Below are positions 7,910 through 17,110 of a stretch of DNA of 64,000 nt, in pieces. The first letter of the stretch is position 1. The number at the start of each line of letters is the position of its first letter. The notes beneath the pieces were generated by a model that was given only the letters and a program-made list of their open reading frames with translations, had not been told where the DNA came from and ran no database searches. The stretch is from Streptomyces spirodelae (GTDB taxonomy: Bacteria > Actinomycetota > Actinomycetes > Streptomycetales > Streptomycetaceae), in contig NZ_JAFFZN010000031.1 of the NCBI RefSeq assembly GCF_017676385.1, forward strand, positions 34,251 through 98,250, written 5' to 3'. The position numbers were made by a program, and so were the translations under genes.

Positions 7910-10099
7910 TCAGTCCGCGGACTCCAGGATGCGGGCCGCCTGCTGTTGCGGCATCGGCTCGTGTTGGGCGTACGCACGCGCGAAGCGCCCGGTGCCGTGC
8001 GACATCGACCGCAGATCGATCGCGTACCGGCTGATCTCGATCTCCGGCACCGAGGCGCGGACCAAGGTGCTGCCGCCTCCGGCCTGTTCGGTGCCCAGCA
8101 CCCGGCCGCGCCGGGAGGACAGGTCGCTCATCACGGCGCCCACGTAGTCGTCCGGGACCATGACCTCGACCTCGGCGACCGGTTCCAGCAGGTGGATCTT
8201 CGCCTGTGCCGCGCACTCGCGCAGCGCAAGCGCACCGGCCGTCTGGAAGGCCGCGTCGGAGGAGTCGACGGAGTGCGCCTTGCCGTCGACGAGGGTGACC
8301 CGTACGTCCACGAGCGGGTAGCCGGCGGCCACGCCCTTGGCGGCCTGGGCCCGGACGCCCTTCTCCACCGAAGGGATGAACTGGCGGGGTACCGCGCCGC
8401 CCACCACCTTGTCGACGAATTCGATGCCGGAGCCGCCCGGCAGGGGCTCGACGGTGATGTCGCAGATGGCGTACTGCCCGTGCCCACCGGACTGTTTGAC
8501 GTGCCGTCCGCGCCCGTTGGCGGGTGAGGCGAAGGTCTCGCGCAGCGAGACCTTGTGCTCGACGGTGTCGACCTGCACCCCGTAGCGGGACCGCAGCCGC
8601 TCCAGGGCGACGTCCCGGTGTGCTTCGCCCATGCACCACAGGACGAGCTGGTGGGTGTCGGGGTTCTGCTCCAGCCGCATCGTCGGGTCCTCGGCCACCA
8701 GCCGGGCGAGCCCCTGCGAGAGCTTGTCCTCGTCGGCCTTGCTGTGCGCCTCGATGGCGACGGGCAGCAGCGGGTCGGGCATCACCCAGGGGGCCATCAG
8801 CAGCGGGTCGTCCTTGGCCGAGAGGGTGTCGCCGGTCTCGGCGCGGCCGAGCTTGGCCACGCAGGCCAGGTCGCCCGCGATGGCGGCGTCCAGGGAGCGC
8901 TGCTGTTTGCCGAAGGGCGCGGACAGTGCGCCGATCCGCTCGTCCACGTCGTGATCCTCGTGGCCCCGGTCCGCCAGGCCGTGTCCGGAGACGTGCACGG
9001 TCTCGTCGGGGCGCAGGGTGCCGGAGAAGACGCGTACCAGGGAGATCCGGCCGACGTAGGGGTCGGAGGAGGTCTTGACGACCTCGGCGGCGAGCGGGCC
9101 CGCCGGGTCGCAGCTGAGCGCCGGGCGGGGTTTGCCGTCCGGGGTGGTGACAGCGGGGATGCCGTGTTCCTCGGGGGTGGGGAAGCCGCCGGTGATCAGC
9201 TCCAGCAGCTCGACGGTGCCCAGGCCGGCTTTGGCGCCCTCGGCGGCGGGCGCCGCGGCCAGAACGGGGTGGAAGGTGCCGCGGGCCACGGCCTTCTCCA
9301 GATCCTCGATGAGCGTCTTGACGTCGCAGTCCTCGCCGCCGAGGTAGCGGTCCATCAGCGACTCGTCCTCGCTCTGCGCGATGATGCCCTCGATCAGCCG
9401 GTTCCTGGCCTCAGCGACCAGCGGCAGGTGTCCCTCGTCCGGGTCGCGTTCGGTGCGCTGTCCGCTGCCGTAGTCGAACAGCTTCCGGGTGAGCAGCCCG
9501 ATCAGCCCGGTGACCGGGGCCGTGCCGTCCGAGCGGCGTTCGCCCAGGGCCGGCAGGTAGAGCGGGATGACGGCGTCGGGGTCGTCGCCGCCCAGCACCT
9601 CCTGGCAGACGGCCGTCATCTCGTCGAAGTCGGCGCGGGCGGCGTCGAGGTGGGTGAGGACGATCGCGCGGGGCATGCCGACGGCTGCGCACTCCTGCCA
9701 GACCAGGCGGGTCGCTCCGTCCACGCCGTCGGCGCCGGAGACGACGAACAGGGCGGCGTCCGCCGCGCGCAGTCCGGCCCGCAGCTCGCCGACGAAGTCC
9801 GCGTAACCGGGGGTGTCCAGAAGGTTGATCCGGATGCCGTTCCAGGTGACGGGTACCAGGGAGAGCTGGACCGAGCGCTGCTGCCGGTGCTCGATCTCGT
9901 CGTAGTCGGACAGCGATGTGCCGTCCTCCACCTTGCCGGGCCGGTTGATCGCGCCCGAGGCGAGTGCGAGGGATTCGATCAGAGACGTCTTGCCTGACTG
10001 GCTGTGGCCGACCAGCACCACGTTCCGTATGGCGGCGGGGTGGTCGGCCGCCGCTGCCCTGCCGGCGGCTCCGGGGTGTGCGTTCGCTTTGTCGGCCAT
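7910..10099 (-). CDS. Elongation factor G-like translational GTPase (EF-G2 type)
   Basis: Protein of 729 aa related to EF-G but distinct from canonical FusA. G1 is GHSQSGKTS (residues 31-39), G3 is DTPGY (94-98), and the G4 position reads THLD (148-151) instead of the usual NKxD, which suggests altered or weaker guanine recognition. Domains II to V follow, including the EF-G domain IV motif SGGHGQYAICDITVEPL and a C-terminal domain V-like VMVPDDYVGAVMSDLSSRRG. Actinobacteria commonly carry such a second EF-G-like protein, and its role is not established. The ATG at 10099 has an AAGG site upstream; the longer 69-residue extension has no supporting signal. It is divergent from pgsA across 257 bp. 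Confidence 0.88.
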   Translation of the reverse strand: MADKANAHPGAAGRAAAADHPAAIRNVVLVGHSQSGKTSLIESLALASGAINRPGKVEDGTSLSDYDEIEHRQQRSVQLSLVPVTWNGIRINLLDTPGYADFVGELRAGLRAADAALFVVSGADGVDGATRLVWQECAAVGMPRAIVLTHLDAARADFDEMTAVCQEVLGGDDPDAVIPLYLPALGERRSDGTAPVTGLIGLLTRKLFDYGSGQRTERDPDEGHLPLVAEARNRLIEGIIAQSEDESLMDRYLGGEDCDVKTLIEDLEKAVARGTFHPVLAAAPAAEGAKAGLGTVELLELITGGFPTPEEHGIPAVTTPDGKPRPALSCDPAGPLAAEVVKTSSDPYVGRISLVRVFSGTLRPDETVHVSGHGLADRGHEDHDVDERIGALSAPFGKQQRSLDAAIAGDLACVAKLGRAETGDTLSAKDDPLLMAPWVMPDPLLPVAIEAHSKADEDKLSQGLARLVAEDPTMRLEQNPDTHQLVLWCMGEAHRDVALERLRSRYGVQVDTVEHKVSLRETFASPANGRGRHVKQSGGHGQYAICDITVEPLPGGSGIEFVDKVVGGAVPRQFIPSVEKGVRAQAAKGVAAGYPLVDVRVTLVDGKAHSVDSSDAAFQTAGALALRECAAQAKIHLLEPVAEVEVMVPDDYVGAVMSDLSSRRGRVLGTEQAGGGSTLVRASVPEIEISRYAIDLRSMSHGTGRFARAYAQHEPMPQQQAARILESAD

Positions 10100-10356
10100 G
10101 TGTCCCGCCTTCCGGTCGTCACCTGCTGGAGCACGCTGAAGGGGCCGAGCGGTCGCGAAGACCACCGTTCCTTCGAGCTTTGCACCGCTGCCGACAGCCG
10201 TCCATACGTGGGACCGCGACCGACGGCGCACTGCCCGGCCGTGCGCGCCGCCGCATACCCGACCGTGTGCACCGTGTGCTTCCACGGCGTGACTACGATG
10301 GGCCACCCGGTGGCCACACCGTCATCCGGCTCGCCCTCGACGTACCAGGGACGGTC

Positions 10357-11082
10357 ATGCTGAACAAGTACGCGCGTGCTTTCTTCACGCGTGTCCTCAC
10401 CCCGTTTGCCGCGCTGCTGCTGCGCCGGGGCGTGAGCCCCGATGCCGTCACCCTGGTCGGCACCGTCGGAGTGGCGGCGGGAGCGTTGATCTTCTACCCC
10501 GTCGGGGAGTTCTTCTGGGGCACCGTCGTCATCACGCTGTTCGTCTTCTCGGACATGGTGGACGGCAATATGGCGCGGCAGCTGGGCCGCTCCAGCCGGT
10601 GGGGTGCCTTCCTGGACTCCACGCTCGACCGGGTGGCCGACGCGGCCGTCTTCGGCGGGATCGCCATGTGGTACGCGGGCCGGGGCGATGATTTGGTGCT
10701 GTGCGCGGTGACGCTGTTCTGCCTCTCCAGCGGGCAGGTCGTCTCGTACACCAAGGCGCGCGGCGAGAGCATCGGGCTGCCGGTGAATGTGAACGGGCTG
10801 GTGGAGCGGTCCGAGCGGCTGGTGATCACCCTGGTGCTCGCGGGCTTCTCAGGCTTCGAGGCCACCTTCGGCGTCCCCCACATCGGGGTACTGCTGCCGA
10901 TCGCCCTGTGGGTGGTCGCTGTCGGCAGCGCCGTCACCCTCGGTCAGCGGGTGGTGACGGTACGCCGTGAGGCCGCCGAGGTGGCCGAGGCGGAGGAGCG
11001 GCAGGCCGCCGGCGAAGGGCAGCGGGCCGCGGGGGAGACGGAGGCCGCCGGCGAGGCGGAGGAGAAGGGGAGGACCGCTTGA
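10357..11082 (+). CDS. pgsA: CDP-alcohol phosphatidyltransferase, phosphatidylinositol phosphate synthase
   Basis: Transfers a phosphatidyl group from CDP-diacylglycerol to inositol phosphate at the membrane, the first step to phosphatidylinositol and PIMs in actinobacteria. The 241-aa protein carries the family signature with D66, D69, G70, A73, R74, G83, D87 and D91 (SDMVDGNMAR then WGAFLDSTLD), and about six hydrophobic segments. The C-terminal tail from about residue 205 is Ala/Glu-rich and probably disordered. Its identity as the inositol enzyme, not phosphatidylglycerophosphate synthase, rests on the downstream PatA and PimA genes, the same order as Rv2612c-Rv2610c. The stop overlaps the next start (TTGA). 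Confidence 0.93.
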   Translation: MLNKYARAFFTRVLTPFAALLLRRGVSPDAVTLVGTVGVAAGALIFYPVGEFFWGTVVITLFVFSDMVDGNMARQLGRSSRWGAFLDSTLDRVADAAVFGGIAMWYAGRGDDLVLCAVTLFCLSSGQVVSYTKARGESIGLPVNVNGLVERSERLVITLVLAGFSGFEATFGVPHIGVLLPIALWVVAVGSAVTLGQRVVTVRREAAEVAEAEERQAAGEGQRAAGETEAAGEAEEKGRTA

Positions 11083-12038
11083 GCGCGCTGCGGGACCGGC
11101 TCACCGACTCGCTCTACGGGCTGGGCTGGGCCGGGGTCAAGCGGCTGCCCGAGCCGGCTGCCGCGGTGCTGGGCCGTCGGCTCGCCGATACGGTGTGGCG
11201 GCGCCGCGGCAAGGGCGTCACGCGCCTGGAGACCAACCTCGCCCGGGTGGTGCCGGACGCCTCCCCGGCCCGTCTGCGGCAGCTCTCGCGCGCGGGGATG
11301 CGCTCCTACCTGCGCTACTGGATGGAGTCCTTCCGGCTGCCCGCCTACAGCGAGCGGCACATCCTCGACAGCGTCGACGTCGAGAACGCCGACCGTCTCA
11401 CCGAGGGCCTCGCCTCCGGGCGCGGCGTGATACTCGCCCTGCCGCACATGGGCAACTGGGACCTGGCCGGTGCCTGGGTGGTGACCGCGACCAGCAGGCC
11501 CTTCACCACCGTCGCCGAGCGCCTCGAGCCGGAGAGCCTCTACGACCGGTTCGTCGCCTACCGCGAGAGCCTCGGGATGGAGGTGCTGCCGCACGGCGGC
11601 GCCTCCGCCTTCGGCACCCTGGCGCGCAGGCTGCGCGCGGGCGGACTGGTCTGCCTGGTCGCCGACCGTGACCTGTCGGCCAGCGGGATCGAGGTCAAGT
11701 TCTTCGGCGAGGCCACCCGGATGCCCGCCGGGCCCGCACTGCTGGCCCAGCAGACCGGCGCGCTGCTGATGCCGGTGACGCTGTGGTACGAGGCTCCGCC
11801 GCGGATGAAGGCCAGGGTCCACGAGCCGATTCCGGTGCCGGACATCGAGGGGCGCAGGGAGCGGGTCGCGGCCATGACGCAGACCCTCGCCGACACCTTC
11901 GCCGCGGGTATCGCCGAGCATCCGCAGGACTGGCACATGCTGCAGCGCTTCTGGCTCGCCGACCTGGAAGCCGCACCGGGGAAGGCGCCGGAGGGCCGGG
12001 GGAAGGCGCCTCAGGTGCGCGAGCGGGGGAGCGGATGA
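11079..12038 (+). CDS. patA: Phosphatidylinositol mannoside acyltransferase
   Basis: Acylates the mannose of phosphatidylinositol monomannoside at the inner face of the membrane. The 319-aa protein belongs to the LpxL/HtrB-like acyltransferase family and shows the catalytic HxxxxD motif as HMGNWD (H123, D128), followed by a VADRDLSASGIEVKFFG segment typical of these enzymes. It starts at a TTG that overlaps the pgsA stop and ends overlapping the pimA start, so the three genes are translationally coupled. It is the counterpart of Rv2611c. Confidence 0.93.
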   Translation: MSALRDRLTDSLYGLGWAGVKRLPEPAAAVLGRRLADTVWRRRGKGVTRLETNLARVVPDASPARLRQLSRAGMRSYLRYWMESFRLPAYSERHILDSVDVENADRLTEGLASGRGVILALPHMGNWDLAGAWVVTATSRPFTTVAERLEPESLYDRFVAYRESLGMEVLPHGGASAFGTLARRLRAGGLVCLVADRDLSASGIEVKFFGEATRMPAGPALLAQQTGALLMPVTLWYEAPPRMKARVHEPIPVPDIEGRRERVAAMTQTLADTFAAGIAEHPQDWHMLQRFWLADLEAAPGKAPEGRGKAPQVRERGSG

Positions 12039-13207
12039 GGATCGGTGTCGTCTGTCCCTACTCGTGGGACGTGCCCGGCGGTGTCCAGTTCCACGTCCGC
12101 GACCTGGCCGAGCATCTGATCGGGCTGGGTCACCAGGTGTCCGTGCTCGCGCCGTCGGACGACGAGACCCCGCTGCCCTCCTACGTCGTCTCGGCGGGGC
12201 GGGCCGTGCCCGTGCCGTACAACGGCTCGGTGGCACGGCTGAACTTCGGCTTTCTGTCCGCAGCGCGGGTGCGCCGCTGGGTGCACGAGGGCGACTTCGA
12301 CGTGCTGCACATCCACGAGCCGGCCACGCCGTCGCTGGCGCTGCTGGCGTGCTGGGCGGCGCAGGGCCCCATCGTCGCCACGTTCCACACCTCCAACCCG
12401 CGCTCCAGGGCGATGATCGCGGCGTACCCGATCCTCCAGCCGGCGCTGGAGAAGATCAGCGCCCGGATCGCGGTGAGCGAGTACGCGCGCCGCACCCTGG
12501 TCGAACACCTGGGCGGCGACGCCGTCACCATCCCCAACGGCGTCGATGTCGGCTTCTTCGCCGACGCCGACCCCGAACCCGAGTGGCAGGGCGGTCCCGA
12601 CGGGCACACGATCGGCTTCATCGGCCGGATCGACGAGCCCCGCAAGGGCCTGCCGGTGCTGATGAAGGCGCTGCCCGCGATCCTGGAGGCGGCCCCCGGC
12701 ACCCGGCTGCTGGTCGCCGGACGAGGGGACGAACAGGAGGCGGTGGCCCAGCTGCCGCCCGCCATGCGGGACAGCGTCGAGTTCCTCGGCATGGTCAGCG
12801 ACGAGGACAAGGCCAGGCTGCTGCGCAGCGTCGACCTGTACGTGGCGCCCAACACGGGCGGCGAGTCCTTCGGGATCATCCTGGTGGAGGCCATGTCCGC
12901 CGGCGCTCCGGTGCTCGCCAGCGACCTGGACGCCTTCGAGCAGGTGCTCGACGGGGGAGCGGCGGGCGAGCTGTTCCCCGTGGGGGAGGCCGACGCGCTG
13001 GCCGCCGCTGCCGTACGCCTGCTGGCCGACCCCGCACACCGTGCCGACCTGCGCCAACGCGGCACCCGGCACGTACGGCGGTTCGACTGGTCCACCGTCG
13101 GCGCCGACATCCTCGCCGTCTACGAGACGGTCACGGACGGTGCCGCCTCCGTAGCGCCCGACGAGCGCACCGGGCTTTGGGCCCGGTTCGGCCTCGCCAG
13201 GGACTGA
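12035..13207 (+). CDS. pimA: Phosphatidylinositol alpha-mannosyltransferase
   Basis: Adds the first mannose from GDP-mannose to phosphatidylinositol. The 390-aa GT4 glycosyltransferase has a GGVQFHVRDLAEHL N-terminal Rossmann start, IHEPATPS, the inter-domain IPNGVDVGFF, GFIGRIDEPRKGLPVL, and the nucleotide-sugar motif NTGGESFGIILVEAMSAG. The ATG at 12035 overlaps the patA stop (ATGA). Orthologue of Rv2610c. Peripheral membrane location is expected from the family. Confidence 0.96.
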   Translation: MRIGVVCPYSWDVPGGVQFHVRDLAEHLIGLGHQVSVLAPSDDETPLPSYVVSAGRAVPVPYNGSVARLNFGFLSAARVRRWVHEGDFDVLHIHEPATPSLALLACWAAQGPIVATFHTSNPRSRAMIAAYPILQPALEKISARIAVSEYARRTLVEHLGGDAVTIPNGVDVGFFADADPEPEWQGGPDGHTIGFIGRIDEPRKGLPVLMKALPAILEAAPGTRLLVAGRGDEQEAVAQLPPAMRDSVEFLGMVSDEDKARLLRSVDLYVAPNTGGESFGIILVEAMSAGAPVLASDLDAFEQVLDGGAAGELFPVGEADALAAAAVRLLADPAHRADLRQRGTRHVRRFDWSTVGADILAVYETVTDGAASVAPDERTGLWARFGLARD

Positions 13208-13229
13208 GCCCTAGGACCCGGGACCCGAG

Positions 13230-13790
13230 ATGCCGACCCTCACCACCCTCATCTGGATCGTCGTCGCGCTGCTGCTCGTCGGCGTCTATCTGAGCTGGAC
13301 AGCCGGGCGCCTGGACCGGCTGCACGCGCGGATCGACGCGGCGAAGGCGGCGCTGGACGCCACCTTGCTGCGCCGCGCCTCCATCGCGCAGGAGCTCGCC
13401 ACGGCGGGCGTCCTCGACCCCGCGGCCTCGATGGTGCTCTACCAGGCGGCGCACGGCGCACGGCAGGCCGAGGAGGAGCAGCGCGAGGTCGCCGAGAGCG
13501 AGCTGAGCCAGGCGCTGCGGGCCGTCTTCGCCGAGACCGCCCAGCTGGAGGCGGTACGTCAGGCCCCCGGCGGGCACGAGACAGCCGCCGAGCTGAGCGC
13601 CGCGGTGCGCAGGGTGCCGATGGCGCGGCGGTTCCACAACGACGCCGTACGGGCGGCGAGGGCGCTGCGCCGGCACCGTACGGTCCGCTGGTTCCGGCTG
13701 GCCGGGCACGCCGCCTCGCCGCTGGCCTTCGAGATGGACGACGAGCCACCGCCGGTGCTGACCGAGCGCGGGCACTCAGCAGGAGGCTGA
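13230..13790 (+). CDS. LemA-like membrane-anchored protein
   Basis: Protein of 186 aa with one N-terminal membrane segment (residues 5-23, TLIWIVVALLLVGVYLSW) followed by a helical domain. The order of features, with RIDAAKAALDATLLRRASIAQELA after the anchor and RRFHNDAVRAARALR later, resembles LemA-family proteins, which have an extracytoplasmic N-terminus and cytoplasmic helical bundle. Function of the family is unknown. It starts 22 bp after pimA and is probably in the same operon, so a link to cell-envelope lipid metabolism is possible but not shown. Confidence 0.72.
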   Translation: MPTLTTLIWIVVALLLVGVYLSWTAGRLDRLHARIDAAKAALDATLLRRASIAQELATAGVLDPAASMVLYQAAHGARQAEEEQREVAESELSQALRAVFAETAQLEAVRQAPGGHETAAELSAAVRRVPMARRFHNDAVRAARALRRHRTVRWFRLAGHAASPLAFEMDDEPPPVLTERGHSAGG

Positions 13791-13803
13791 CCGGAGGCGG
13801 GCC

Positions 13804-13843
13804 CGACAGCCACCAGCAGCCACCGACAGCCACCGACAGCCAG
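13804..13843. repeat. Four 10-bp tandem repeats
   Basis: Four consecutive units: CGACAGCCAC, CAGCAGCCAC, CGACAGCCAC, CGACAGCCAG. They sit 13 bp after the LemA-like stop and 155 bp before pdxS. The remainder of that gap (13844-13998) holds the presumed pdxS promoter; I see no clear terminator. Confidence 0.8.
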
Positions 13844-13998
13844 TGGACGGCCACGGTCCGGCGCCCTCCGGGAAAGTGGCAGGCGCCATGCAGGCCACAT
13901 CCCCGCGATTGGCCCTTTTCGCGGGCAAGCCTGTTCGAGGAAGGTGGCCGAGGACCTGAGAAGTCCTGTCGAACACCACCCCTGCAGCGAGGTCGAAC

Positions 13999-14937
13999 GT
14001 GTCAACTCCGTCCACCGCCACTGAGTCCACCGCGGCGTCCGCCGCGCAGCAGCGCCCCGAGACCGGCACGGCCCGGGTCAAGCGGGGCATGGCCGAGCAG
14101 CTCAAGGGCGGCGTGATCATGGACGTCGTCACGCCGGAGCAGGCGAAGATCGCCGAGGACTCCGGCGCCGTCGCCGTCATGGCGCTGGAGCGTGTGCCCG
14201 CCGACATCCGCAAGGACGGCGGCGTGGCCAGGATGTCGGACCCCGACATGATCGAGGGCATCATCGAGGCCGTCTCGATCCCGGTGATGGCCAAGTCCCG
14301 CATCGGCCACCTCGTGGAGGCCCAGGTCCTCCAGGCGCTCGGTGTCGACTACATCGACGAGTCCGAGGTCCTCACCCCGGCCGACGAGGTCAACCACAGC
14401 GACAAGTTCGCCTTCACCACCCCCTTCGTCTGCGGCGCCACCAACCTGGGCGAGGCCCTGCGCCGGATCGCCGAGGGCGCGGCCATGATCCGCTCCAAGG
14501 GCGAGGCCGGCACCGGCAACGTCGTCGAGGCCGTCCGGCACATGCGCCAGATCAAGAACGAGATCGGCAAGCTGACCGTCCTGGACGACAACGAGCTCTA
14601 CGCGGCGGCCAAGGAGCTGCGTGCGCCGTACGAGCTGGTCAAGGAGGTCTCGGTGGCGGGCAAGCTGCCGGTCGTCCTCTTCTCGGCGGGCGGCGTGGCC
14701 ACCCCGGCGGACGCGGCGCTGATGCGCCAGCTCGGCGCTGAGGGTGTCTTCGTCGGCTCCGGCATCTTCAAGTCGGGCGACCCGGCCAAGCGCGCCGCGG
14801 CCATCGTGAAGGCCACCACCTTCTACGACGACCCCAAGATCATCGCCGACGCCTCCCGTGGCCTCGGTGAGGCCATGGTCGGCATCAACTGCGACACCCT
14901 CCCGGAGACGGAGCGCTACGCCAGCCGCGGTTGGTAA
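13999..14937 (+). CDS. pdxS: Pyridoxal 5'-phosphate synthase subunit PdxS
   Basis: Makes PLP from ribose 5-phosphate, glyceraldehyde 3-phosphate and ammonia supplied by PdxT. The 312-aa TIM-barrel protein has the usual core starting at VKRGMAEQLKGGVIMDV; the first 25 residues are a Thr/Ala-rich extension. Lys99 in MAKSRIGH and Lys167 in RSKGEAGTGN correspond to the two catalytic lysines of the family. GTG start at 13999. Partner pdxT follows after a hairpin-containing gap. Confidence 0.97.
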   Translation: MSTPSTATESTAASAAQQRPETGTARVKRGMAEQLKGGVIMDVVTPEQAKIAEDSGAVAVMALERVPADIRKDGGVARMSDPDMIEGIIEAVSIPVMAKSRIGHLVEAQVLQALGVDYIDESEVLTPADEVNHSDKFAFTTPFVCGATNLGEALRRIAEGAAMIRSKGEAGTGNVVEAVRHMRQIKNEIGKLTVLDDNELYAAAKELRAPYELVKEVSVAGKLPVVLFSAGGVATPADAALMRQLGAEGVFVGSGIFKSGDPAKRAAAIVKATTFYDDPKIIADASRGLGEAMVGINCDTLPETERYASRGW

Positions 14938-14949
14938 GCACTGACTGCC

Positions 14950-14984
14950 GGTGGGCGGGCACGAGCACGGCGTGCCCGCCCACC
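14950..14984 (+). terminator. Perfect hairpin between pdxS and pdxT
   Basis: GGTGGGCGGGCACG at 14950-14963 and its exact complement at 14971-14984, with a 7-nt loop. It begins 13 bp after pdxS. Because the two products form one enzyme complex, it may be a partial terminator or a 3'-end stabiliser that sets the PdxS:PdxT ratio. Confidence 0.65.
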
Positions 14985-15033
14985 ACCGCACCACCACCCC
15001 GCGTAGCGCACCGCGACAACGAAGGACCGCACA

Positions 15034-15624
15034 GTGTCTGTGCCCACCATCGGCGTGCTCGCCCTCCAGGGCGACGTCCGCGAACACCTCGCAGCTCTCA
15101 GCGCCTCGGGAGCTGAGCCCGTACAGGTGAGGCGCCTCGAGGAACTCGACGCGGTCGACGGCCTCGTCATCCCCGGCGGCGAATCGACCACGATCAGCAA
15201 GCTCGCCGTCACGTTCGGTCTGATGGACCGGCTCCGCGAGAGGGTTTCCGAGGGGATGCCGGCCTACGGATCGTGCGCCGGCATGATCATGCTCGCCGAC
15301 AAGATTCTCGACCCCCGCTCCGGGCAGGAGACCATCGGCGGCATCGACATGATCGTCCGCCGTAACGCGTTCGGACGTCAGAACGAGTCGTTCGAGGCGG
15401 CCCTCGACATGCCCGCCGTCCCCGGAGGCCCGGTGGAGGGCGTCTTCATCCGCGCCCCCTGGGTCGAGTCGACCGGCGCAGCAGCCGAGACGCTCGCCTC
15501 CTACGACGGCCACCCGGTGGCGGTCCGCCAGGGGCAGCTGCTGGCCACCGCCTTCCACCCGGAGCTGACCGGCGACCAGCGGGTGCACGCGCTGTTCACA
15601 CAGATGGTGCGGTCAGCACAGTGA
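15034..15624 (+). CDS. pdxT: Pyridoxal 5'-phosphate synthase glutaminase subunit PdxT
   Basis: Releases ammonia from glutamine and channels it to PdxS. The 196-aa class I glutamine amidotransferase has an oxyanion-strand motif PGGEST, the nucleophile Cys81 in GSCAGM, and His175-Glu177 in FHPEL. GTG start at 15034. It forms the PLP synthase complex with the upstream gene product. Confidence 0.97.
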   Translation: MSVPTIGVLALQGDVREHLAALSASGAEPVQVRRLEELDAVDGLVIPGGESTTISKLAVTFGLMDRLRERVSEGMPAYGSCAGMIMLADKILDPRSGQETIGGIDMIVRRNAFGRQNESFEAALDMPAVPGGPVEGVFIRAPWVESTGAAAETLASYDGHPVAVRQGQLLATAFHPELTGDQRVHALFTQMVRSAQ

Positions 15625-15683
15625 GTTGCTGACGGTAGGATCTCCGCGTCGAGAAGAAGTTGGGACTGTGAAGGAGCGAGGCT

Positions 15684-16436
15684 GTGTCCGGCCACTCTAA
15701 GTGGGCTACCACCAAGCACAAGAAGGCCGTGATCGATGCCAAGCGCGGCAAGCTCTTCGCGAAGCTGATCAAGAACATCGAGGTCGCGGCCCGGATGGGC
15801 GGCGCCGACCCGGAGGGCAACCCGACCCTCTACGACGCCATTCAGAAGGCGAAGAAGCAGTCGGTTCCCAACAAGAACATCGACAGCGCGGTCAAGCGCG
15901 GCGCCGGCCTGGAGGCCGGCGGCGCCGACTACGAGACGATCCTGTACGAGGGCTACGGCCCCAACGGCGTCGCCGTGCTGATCGAGTGCCTCACCGACAA
16001 CCGCAACCGCGCCGCCTCAGACGTACGGGTCGCCATGACCCGCAACGGCGGCTCGATGGCCGATCCCGGCTCGGTCTCCTACCTGTTCAACCGCAAGGGC
16101 GTCGTCATCGTCCCGAAGAACGGCCGGACCGAGGACGACATCCTCGCCGCCGTGCTGGAGGCCGGTGTGGAAGAGGTCAACGATCTCGGCGAGAACTTCG
16201 AGGTGATCAGCGAGGCCACCGATCTGGTCGACGTGCGTACCGCACTCGTCGACGCCGGGATCGACTACGACTCGGCCGAGGCCAGCTTCGTCCCCAGCAT
16301 GCAGGTGGAGCTGGACGAGGAGGGCGCGCGCAAGATCTTCAAGCTGATCGACGCGCTCGACGACAGCGACGACGTGCAGAACGTTTTCGCCAACTTCGAT
16401 GTACCCGATGATGTGATGGCCAAGGTCGACGCGTAA
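15684..16436 (+). CDS. YebC/PmpR family DNA-binding protein
   Basis: Protein of 250 aa of the TACO1/YebC family, with the invariant start MSGHSKWATTKHKKAVIDA and the three-domain layout. Members have been described as transcriptional regulators and, more recently, as factors relieving ribosome stalling. In Gram-negatives yebC sits beside ruvC, and the same holds here. GTG start with AAGGAGCGAG nearby. Cytoplasmic. Confidence 0.95.
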   Translation: MSGHSKWATTKHKKAVIDAKRGKLFAKLIKNIEVAARMGGADPEGNPTLYDAIQKAKKQSVPNKNIDSAVKRGAGLEAGGADYETILYEGYGPNGVAVLIECLTDNRNRAASDVRVAMTRNGGSMADPGSVSYLFNRKGVVIVPKNGRTEDDILAAVLEAGVEEVNDLGENFEVISEATDLVDVRTALVDAGIDYDSAEASFVPSMQVELDEEGARKIFKLIDALDDSDDVQNVFANFDVPDDVMAKVDA

Positions 16437-16534
16437 CCCCTCCTGCGCGCGCAGGGCCCTTTGCGCGGTGCCCGGCTCTGTCAGAGGTTGCCGGTAGCCT
16501 TCGGCGGGAACACAGGAAACGGCCGCAGAGAGGG

Positions 16535-17110
16535 ATGGCATTGCGCGTGCTGGGGGTCGACCCGGGGCTGACCCGCTGCGGCATCGGCGTGGTCGAAGGG
16601 GTCGCGGGGCGCCGGCTCACCATGGCCGGTGTCGGAGTGATCCGTACGCCCGCCGAGGCGGACGTCCCCGAGCGGCTGGTGCTGATCGAGCGCGGGCTGG
16701 AGGAGTGGCTGGACGAGCACCAGCCCGAAGCCGTCGCGGTGGAGCGGGTGTTCAGCCAGCACAACGTCCGCACCGTCATGGGCACCGCGCAGGCCAGCGC
16801 CGTTGCCATGCTGTGCGCGGCCCGGCGTGGACTCCCCGTCGCACTGCACACCCCCAGCGAGGTCAAGGCCGCGGTGACCGGTTCGGGGCGGGCCGAGAAG
16901 GCGCAGGTGGGCGCGATGGTGACGCGCCTGCTGGGGCTGTCCGCCACGCCGAAGCCCGCCGACGCAGCGGACGCGCTGGCGCTCGCCGTCTGTCACATCT
17001 GGCGCGGCCCGGCGCAGAACCGGCTCCAACAGGCCGTCGCGGCACGGCAGGCCGACGCCGCGTCCCGCGCGCACCATTCGCAGCACCGCAGGAAGGGCAC
17101 CGTTCGATGA
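16535..17110 (+). CDS. ruvC: Crossover junction endodeoxyribonuclease RuvC
   Basis: Cuts Holliday junctions. The 191-aa RNase H-fold protein starts MALRVLGVDPGLTRCGIG with the first catalytic Asp in GVDPG. VAVERVFSQHNVRT carries the catalytic Glu, and KPADAADALALAVCH carries the C-terminal aspartates. The C-terminal 30 residues are His/Arg-rich and beyond the usual core. ATG at 16535 with an AGAGAGGG site. The stop overlaps the ruvA start (ATGA). Confidence 0.97.
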   Translation: MALRVLGVDPGLTRCGIGVVEGVAGRRLTMAGVGVIRTPAEADVPERLVLIERGLEEWLDEHQPEAVAVERVFSQHNVRTVMGTAQASAVAMLCAARRGLPVALHTPSEVKAAVTGSGRAEKAQVGAMVTRLLGLSATPKPADAADALALAVCHIWRGPAQNRLQQAVAARQADAASRAHHSQHRRKGTVR

